From Bacteroidales bacterium (GTDB lineage: Bacteria > Bacteroidota > Bacteroidia > Bacteroidales > Muribaculaceae): DNA of 11,131 nucleotides. The stretch's first letter is position 1. Every line of letters begins with the position of its first letter. Below are positions 6,921 to 11,131 of the stretch, one piece after another. The stretch spans positions 1 through 11,131 of the forward strand of contig JAAVGX010000061.1 in assembly GCA_014800065.1 (NCBI GenBank), read 5' to 3'. Both the position numbers and the translations under genes were made by a program. The notes under the pieces were generated by a model. It had not been told where the DNA came from. It saw nothing but the letters and a program-made list of their open reading frames with translations, and ran no database searches.

Positions 6921-9220
6921 AGGAATTTAGGAGCGGGGAGATACATACCGAACGAAATGCCGACGTGGAATTTGGCGCCGGGGCAGCTTGAATAGTTCGC
7001 ATAGGCGGCCACCGAAGCAAACGGGAAGCTGTAAACGAAATCGAGTTCGGTGAATGGTTTAATAGTGTTGAACCATTTTCCGTATTCGGCACCACCATCG
7101 TGCAGGTGTTCGATTTTGCGGAACGGCACGAAAGCATTGACCGACAGGCGGGCTGACAGGGATGAGTTGAACTTGACCACCGGCACGAGTCCTGCCGCCA
7201 CGAAGCTGTTGGCGCGGAGTTCGGGGTGGAAAGCATTCTGTGAGGCGGGTGTGGGTGTGTAGACCGGTGCAGAGCTGATGGTGCTGTAGTAATCGTTGAG
7301 CAGCTTACGGGTGCTTGCGAGGATTTGTCCTTCCACTCCGAGGATAAATTTCCGGCTTAGCGGGAAATAGTTTCGGGTCTTCCATTCAATTTGTCCCCAG
7401 AGTTGGCGTTCGGCGGGTTGTTGCTTATTAGGGATTGCTTGGTAGAATCGTGATTTTCCACCTACAAAACGGGCGCTGACGTCCTGTTGGTTGCCCACGG
7501 TAGGGAAGTTGAGGTCGTCGAGGGTTGAAGATGAATATCGCAGGTAGACCTGCCCAAGGTTTAGGGCGATGTGGTCGCGCCCAACCATATAACTTTCGGG
7601 ACTATCGTTCTGATAGAATGAGTTGTAGAGATGACCGAATCCGATTCCCAGGTCGAAAGCGCCCCGGCGTCCGAGTGGCATCTTGAAGCCGGTTTTGGCG
7701 AAATATTCTTGGTTGATGACGAATATGGGTTCGTTGTTACGGAAGAAGTATTTATCGTTTTCGGTGAACTTTCGGCCGCTTGCCACGGCTTCGAATGTGT
7801 AAGCCGCGGGTCTTGAAGTGGGCAGAAATACTGTTGCCGTGAGCCCTCCGGCCATATAGCTCTGTCCGATCCACGCTTCCAAATTAGCGCTGATCGAATT
7901 GAAATTGAGAGATTCGTATCCCAGACGAGCGTAGAGGAAGCTGTTGTTGGAGGAAGTCAGATACCCGCCAACGCCGAGTTCAAAAGGATTTTTGATGTTA
8001 GCGTCGATGTTCAAGGTGAAGTATCCGGAGCTGTCGGGAGTGAGGTGAGCCCTGGGGGTCATATTTTCGATTTTGCCTGATGAGAGGGCTCGGTAGTATG
8101 AGGCGCGTGCTTTGTCGATTGTGATGATGTCGTGGTGTTTTTTTGAATCGAAGAGGTACTCGAGGTATCTGTTCTGCTTTTCAGTTCCTCCGTTCACATT
8201 AACTTGATTGAAAGTGAGATACGGCGTGCGACTTTTGAAAATATCACGTCGCAACTGTCGGGTCTGCGCGGGTTCGCGGCGATGGATTCTCACTTTGAGC
8301 GAGTCCATCATATTCATGGCGTGTTGGTATCCGACAGCATATATGGCATCAGCGGCTTCAAAATCGAGGAGTTCGAATTCGTCGAGGTCCACGCGCATGT
8401 AAATACCCGTTTTTTCGGGCATGGCCAGGCTCTGAGGACGAGTGACCAGGAGGGAAATTTGGTCGAGCAGGGAGTTGGCAGGTCCGGAGTCGCTTGAACC
8501 CACGTTGACGCCTAACATAACGTCGGGAGCGAAATCCTCGGTCATGACGCCAACCGGGAAATTGTCGAACACTCCTCCATCGTAGCAAACAGCACCATCG
8601 ACCTTAGAAGCCTGAAAAACAAGGGGGAAGCTCATTGAGGCGCGTACGGCATCGCCGAGATTACCGCTGCGAAGCACCATTGCGCGCTGCCCGTAGATGT
8701 CGGATGTGACGCATCGATAGGGCACGAACAGATTGTTGAAATCTTCGCCACACTGGCCGGAGAATGCTGAAAAGATTTCCATAAACCCGAAAGTGAGCGG
8801 CGATGGAGCGATAAGTGACTGAGGATCGAATCGCTTGGTGTCCTTTTTGCCCAGTTGGAAGGAGTACAGTTGAGGCGAAGGGCGCGGATTTGAAAAATAA
8901 TAGGCCAAAGCCGGGTCTATTTTTCCTGTTGCCATATAGTTGAAATACTGGCTTTTGATGAGTGCCATCATTTCGTCGGGAGTGTATCCGCAGGCATATA
9001 AGGCCCCGACTATTGCACCCATAGATGTGCCCGTGATGAAGTCGATTGGAATATCGTTTTCCTCCAATGCTTTGATTACCCCGATATGGGCAATACCCTT
9101 GGCGCCTCCACCACTTAAGACGAGGCCGACGGATTCATTAGAGTGAGTAGATTGAGCCACCATTGGGCTGAAGAGCAACACAATCGCGGCTATGGAGCAA
9201 AGCAGTCTGTTAATTAACAT
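6917..9220 (-). CDS. Patatin-like phospholipase with outer-membrane beta-barrel
   Basis: The 767-residue protein is likely an exported lipid acyl hydrolase with an outer-membrane barrel. A signal peptide covers about residues 1-23 (hydrophobic AAIVLLF core, cleavage near VAQ). The patatin domain follows, with oxyanion loop SGGGAKG (36-42), nucleophile elbow GTSMG (64-68, Ser66) and catalytic DGG (214-216). A complete Ser-Asp dyad is therefore present. After about residue 330 the segment TPYLTFNQVNVNG looks like a POTRA-type repeat. From about 411 to the C terminus, alternating aromatic/polar strands suggest a BamA/Omp85-like barrel. The layout resembles PlpD-type (type Vd) proteins and is frequent in Bacteroidota. 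It is the first gene of the unit with ssb, the metallopeptidase and ribD, 73 bases after rmuC. Whether the patatin domain is surface-exposed or periplasmic cannot be told from sequence. Confidence 0.92.
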   Translation of the reverse strand: MLINRLLCSIAAIVLLFSPMVAQSTHSNESVGLVLSGGGAKGIAHIGVIKALEENDIPIDFITGTSMGAIVGALYACGYTPDEMMALIKSQYFNYMATGKIDPALAYYFSNPRPSPQLYSFQLGKKDTKRFDPQSLIAPSPLTFGFMEIFSAFSGQCGEDFNNLFVPYRCVTSDIYGQRAMVLRSGNLGDAVRASMSFPLVFQASKVDGAVCYDGGVFDNFPVGVMTEDFAPDVMLGVNVGSSDSGPANSLLDQISLLVTRPQSLAMPEKTGIYMRVDLDEFELLDFEAADAIYAVGYQHAMNMMDSLKVRIHRREPAQTRQLRRDIFKSRTPYLTFNQVNVNGGTEKQNRYLEYLFDSKKHHDIITIDKARASYYRALSSGKIENMTPRAHLTPDSSGYFTLNIDANIKNPFELGVGGYLTSSNNSFLYARLGYESLNFNSISANLEAWIGQSYMAGGLTATVFLPTSRPAAYTFEAVASGRKFTENDKYFFRNNEPIFVINQEYFAKTGFKMPLGRRGAFDLGIGFGHLYNSFYQNDSPESYMVGRDHIALNLGQVYLRYSSSTLDDLNFPTVGNQQDVSARFVGGKSRFYQAIPNKQQPAERQLWGQIEWKTRNYFPLSRKFILGVEGQILASTRKLLNDYYSTISSAPVYTPTPASQNAFHPELRANSFVAAGLVPVVKFNSSLSARLSVNAFVPFRKIEHLHDGGAEYGKWFNTIKPFTELDFVYSFPFASVAAYANYSSCPGAKFHVGISFGMYLPAPKFL

Positions 9221-9242
9221 CGCATTAGACTTATAAACTCTA

Positions 9243-9250
9243 CAAAGGTA
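9243..9250 (-). promoter_or_regulatory. Putative -7 element before the patatin gene
   Basis: The minus strand reads TACCTTTG, an exact TAnnTTTG match, 22 bases before the ATG at 9220. The expected start near 9238 would give a leader of about 18 bases. No TTTG stands 19-21 bases upstream, only a T-rich stretch, so the -33 element is weak or absent. It lies in the 73-base gap after rmuC. No clear terminator for rmuC is seen there. Confidence 0.55.
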
Positions 9251-9293
9251 CAGAAAAAACGCGGGATTAGCGTATTTGTGAGGGAAAAAATTG

Positions 9294-10463
9294 TCAGGGC
9301 AGAGGGCGGGAGAGCTTAACGCCGAGGTCGGCGAGGGATTTGGCCTTTGAAATCAGACCGTTTGTGGGGTGGTCGAGGAGGCGGTATGCACTGTCGTGAG
9401 CTTTTTGTGCCGTAGCGAGGGCTCGTTCCGCTTTTTGGAGCTCTTCGATGAAAGCAGAGAATCGTTTGAGCATGTCGGCAGCGCGATCGGCTATTTCGAT
9501 GGCGTTCTGGTTCTGACGTTCCTTTCGCCACATCTGCTCAACGAGCCTTACGATGGTCATCAGATGTGTGGGTGAAATCAGGATAACGCCTGAGTCGTAG
9601 GCTTCTTGCCAAAGGTTGTGGTCCAAATCCATCGCGGCCAGGAATGCGCCTTCGTGGGGGATGAACATGAGTACGAAATCGACGTTCTGACGACCGCCCA
9701 ACTCGTTGTATGACTTTCGTTTAAGTTCCTGAATGTGCTTGCGCACCGAGCTTATGTGAGCTGCTCCGAAACGGGTTTTGGAATCTGCATCCTCGGCTTC
9801 GAGCATACGGAGGTAGTCGGTCATTGATGTTTTGGAGTCGATGACGAGTTTGCGGTTGTCGGAGTAGTTGATGACCACATCGGGGCGCAGGCGCTGTCCT
9901 TCCTCGTTGGTTGCCGCCGCTTGGGTGTGATATTCGAATCCCTCGCGAAGTCCGGCACTTTGGAGGATGTTTTCGAGAATCATTTCGCCCCAGTCGCCTT
10001 GAAATTTGGAGTTGCCCTTTAGCGCGTCGGTGAGTCGCCTTGTCTCGCGGCCGATTGTCTGATTGAGTTGAGCCAGGTCGCGCAGACGTTCACCGAGGAA
10101 GTTTCGCTCGGCTGATTCGTCGGCCATTCGGCTGATGAAAGTTTGACGGAAGGAGTCCATCTCGCGCTTGATGGGGTTCAGGAGGTTGGCGAGGCTCTCC
10201 CGGTGAGTGGAAGTGAGGGATGATGAGCTTGCAATCAGCACGCGGTTGGCTATTGCTTCGAACCGAGCATCGTCCTCCCGCATTTTTTTCTCGGATATTG
10301 CGAGTTCGTTCTTGAGTCGTTGATTTTCAGCGGTTAAAGATTTGATTTGTTGCTCAAGAACAGCGGCACGGGTAGCTACTGCAGCTTTATCGCTGCGTTC
10401 TTTGAACAACAAAACGGTTGCGGCACCAGCAGCAACCGTAAGAATTATAATAGCATAAATCAT
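9294..10463 (-). CDS. rmuC: RmuC family DNA recombination protein
   Basis: The 389-residue protein belongs to the RmuC family, associated in E. coli with limiting inversions at short inverted repeats and carrying a predicted nuclease-like core. Residues 2-20 form one hydrophobic membrane span. A Lys/Glu-rich coiled coil runs from about 25 to 70, with further helices to about 150. The conserved core has QGDWGE (155-160), RPDVVI (193-198), VIDSK (207-211) and FIPHEGAF (267-274). The Asp-x-Lys pattern resembles the PD-(D/E)xK nuclease fold. Length is within the family's range. The start ATG (10463-10461) overlaps the TGA of the D-Ala-D-Ala ligase gene, so the two genes are probably translated in sequence. 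The biochemical activity of the family is not well settled. Confidence 0.95.
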   Translation of the reverse strand: MIYAIIILTVAAGAATVLLFKERSDKAAVATRAAVLEQQIKSLTAENQRLKNELAISEKKMREDDARFEAIANRVLIASSSSLTSTHRESLANLLNPIKREMDSFRQTFISRMADESAERNFLGERLRDLAQLNQTIGRETRRLTDALKGNSKFQGDWGEMILENILQSAGLREGFEYHTQAAATNEEGQRLRPDVVINYSDNRKLVIDSKTSMTDYLRMLEAEDADSKTRFGAAHISSVRKHIQELKRKSYNELGGRQNVDFVLMFIPHEGAFLAAMDLDHNLWQEAYDSGVILISPTHLMTIVRLVEQMWRKERQNQNAIEIADRAADMLKRFSAFIEELQKAERALATAQKAHDSAYRLLDHPTNGLISKAKSLADLGVKLSRPLP

Positions 10464-11131
10464 GCTTTCACACCCTTAGTTCCCTTTGCACCCTTGAGTC
10501 CTCCTCCGAGAGCGAAGATGTTGGAATCGAAGCTGAAAGTTTTGGCTTCCTGTTCGCGTTTGCGTTTCAGAGCCAGACGTACCAACCGATCCATGAGTTC
10601 GGCAAATGGAATTCCGGCGGCTTCCCAAAGATAGAAGGAAAGGGATCCGGGGATGGTGTTGATTTCGTTGACGTAAATATCGCGGGTATTGCCGTCGACC
10701 ATCACATCGACTCGGCTTACTCCGTGGCATCCGAGTACGCGGAATGTCTCTCCGGCGAGGAATCGGATTCGCTCTGTTTCATCGGCGGGAAGGTCGGCGG
10801 GGATTCGTTTTTGAGCGGCGTGCATTCCGCGGTCGTCCTTTGTTCCGCCCATGTATTTATCCTGATAAGAAAGGATTTCGCCGCTTTTGATAGGTTCTTC
10901 GAGAACGGAGCTCATATACTCGTCGCAGTCGCCAAGGACAGCGCAGTTGATTTCCTGGAGATTCTGCACCATTTTTTCAACGATAATTCGTGCAGAGTAC
11001 TGCTGAGCGTCGTCGATCTTGGCGATGAGTTCGTCGCGATTGTCGGCGCGTCCGATACCAACGCTTGAGCCGAGGTTGGCGGGTTTGACGATAACGGGGT
11101 ATCCGAGGCGGTTCTCAATTTTTTCGATGAG
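10460..11131 (-). CDS. ddl: D-alanine--D-alanine ligase (ATP-grasp), C-terminal 223 residues
   Basis: The gene enters from the right edge in frame. An internal Met near 10972 is not the start, because the frame stays open and homologous upstream of it. The fragment has the ATP-grasp nucleotide-binding segment YPVIVKPANLGSSVGIG (11-27) and SRVDV (139-143 of the fragment). NEINTIPGS (155-163) provides the metal-binding Glu and Asn. The enzyme joins two D-alanines for peptidoglycan precursors in the cytosol. After NTIPG the sequence reads SLSFYLWEAAGIPF, a variant I associate with a Ddl group also common in Clostridia, rather than the GFT motif of E. coli Ddl. A Gly/Lys-rich tail (GGGLKGAKGTKGVKA) extends past the fold. 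The N-terminal third is outside the window. D-Ala specificity, rather than D-lactate or D-serine, is inferred, as the deciding N-terminal residues are not visible. Confidence 0.93.
   Translation of the reverse strand, partial: LIEKIENRLGYPVIVKPANLGSSVGIGRADNRDELIAKIDDAQQYSARIIVEKMVQNLQEINCAVLGDCDEYMSSVLEEPIKSGEILSYQDKYMGGTKDDRGMHAAQKRIPADLPADETERIRFLAGETFRVLGCHGVSRVDVMVDGNTRDIYVNEINTIPGSLSFYLWEAAGIPFAELMDRLVRLALKRKREQEAKTFSFDSNIFALGGGLKGAKGTKGVKA

Noticed and set aside
9251..9293. Possible terminator after rmuC
   Set aside because: T-runs occur but no stem longer than three base pairs precedes them.
1..11131. Mobile element, CRISPR array, tRNA/rRNA or defence system
   Set aside because: No transposase or integrase motifs, no regularly spaced repeats of CRISPR length, no RNA gene signatures; all large genes are recognisable core or envelope functions.

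Overview
The window looks like chromosomal DNA from a Bacteroidota (order Bacteroidales) bacterium. A Muribaculaceae-like gut commensal is my guess from codon use and protein character, but I cannot confirm the family. Evidence for the phylum: Bacteroidota-type promoter elements (TAnnTTTG, once with an upstream TTTG 20 nt away), no strong Shine-Dalgarno sites, and a patatin phospholipase fused to an outer-membrane barrel. All nine recognisable genes and one basic partial ORF lie on the minus strand, so transcription runs from the right edge to the left.

Right part (11131 to 9294): the 3' two thirds of a D-alanine--D-alanine ligase gene, overlapping by four bases with rmuC, a membrane-anchored coiled-coil protein of the RmuC family. 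Middle part (9220 to 4669): a compact unit behind its own -7 element, made of a patatin/outer-membrane protein, a short single-stranded-DNA-binding protein, a YpfJ-type zinc metallopeptidase and the riboflavin enzyme RibD. Two of the three junctions are ATGA stop/start overlaps. RibD should start at 5658 rather than at the longest possible ATG.

Left part (4644 to 352): a surface-polysaccharide unit behind the best promoter in the window. It encodes a UDP-sugar 6-dehydrogenase, a long membrane-bound UDP-sugar 4,6-dehydratase (PglF/CapD/FlaA1 type), a 40-residue single-span membrane protein, and a family 2 glycosyltransferase. The two nucleotide-sugar enzymes would make acidic and deoxy/amino sugar precursors, and the glycosyltransferase would use an activated sugar to build the glycan. 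The 40-residue protein has no known role and is the most interesting coding item.

Left end (351 to 1): about 225 bases without a convincing gene, holding a -7 element and a run of short inverted repeats, then the start of an unrecognised basic protein cut by the window edge. No phage, insertion sequence, CRISPR, rRNA or tRNA is visible. Most of the window is ordinary core and envelope metabolism. I see no defence or other clearly new multi-gene system.
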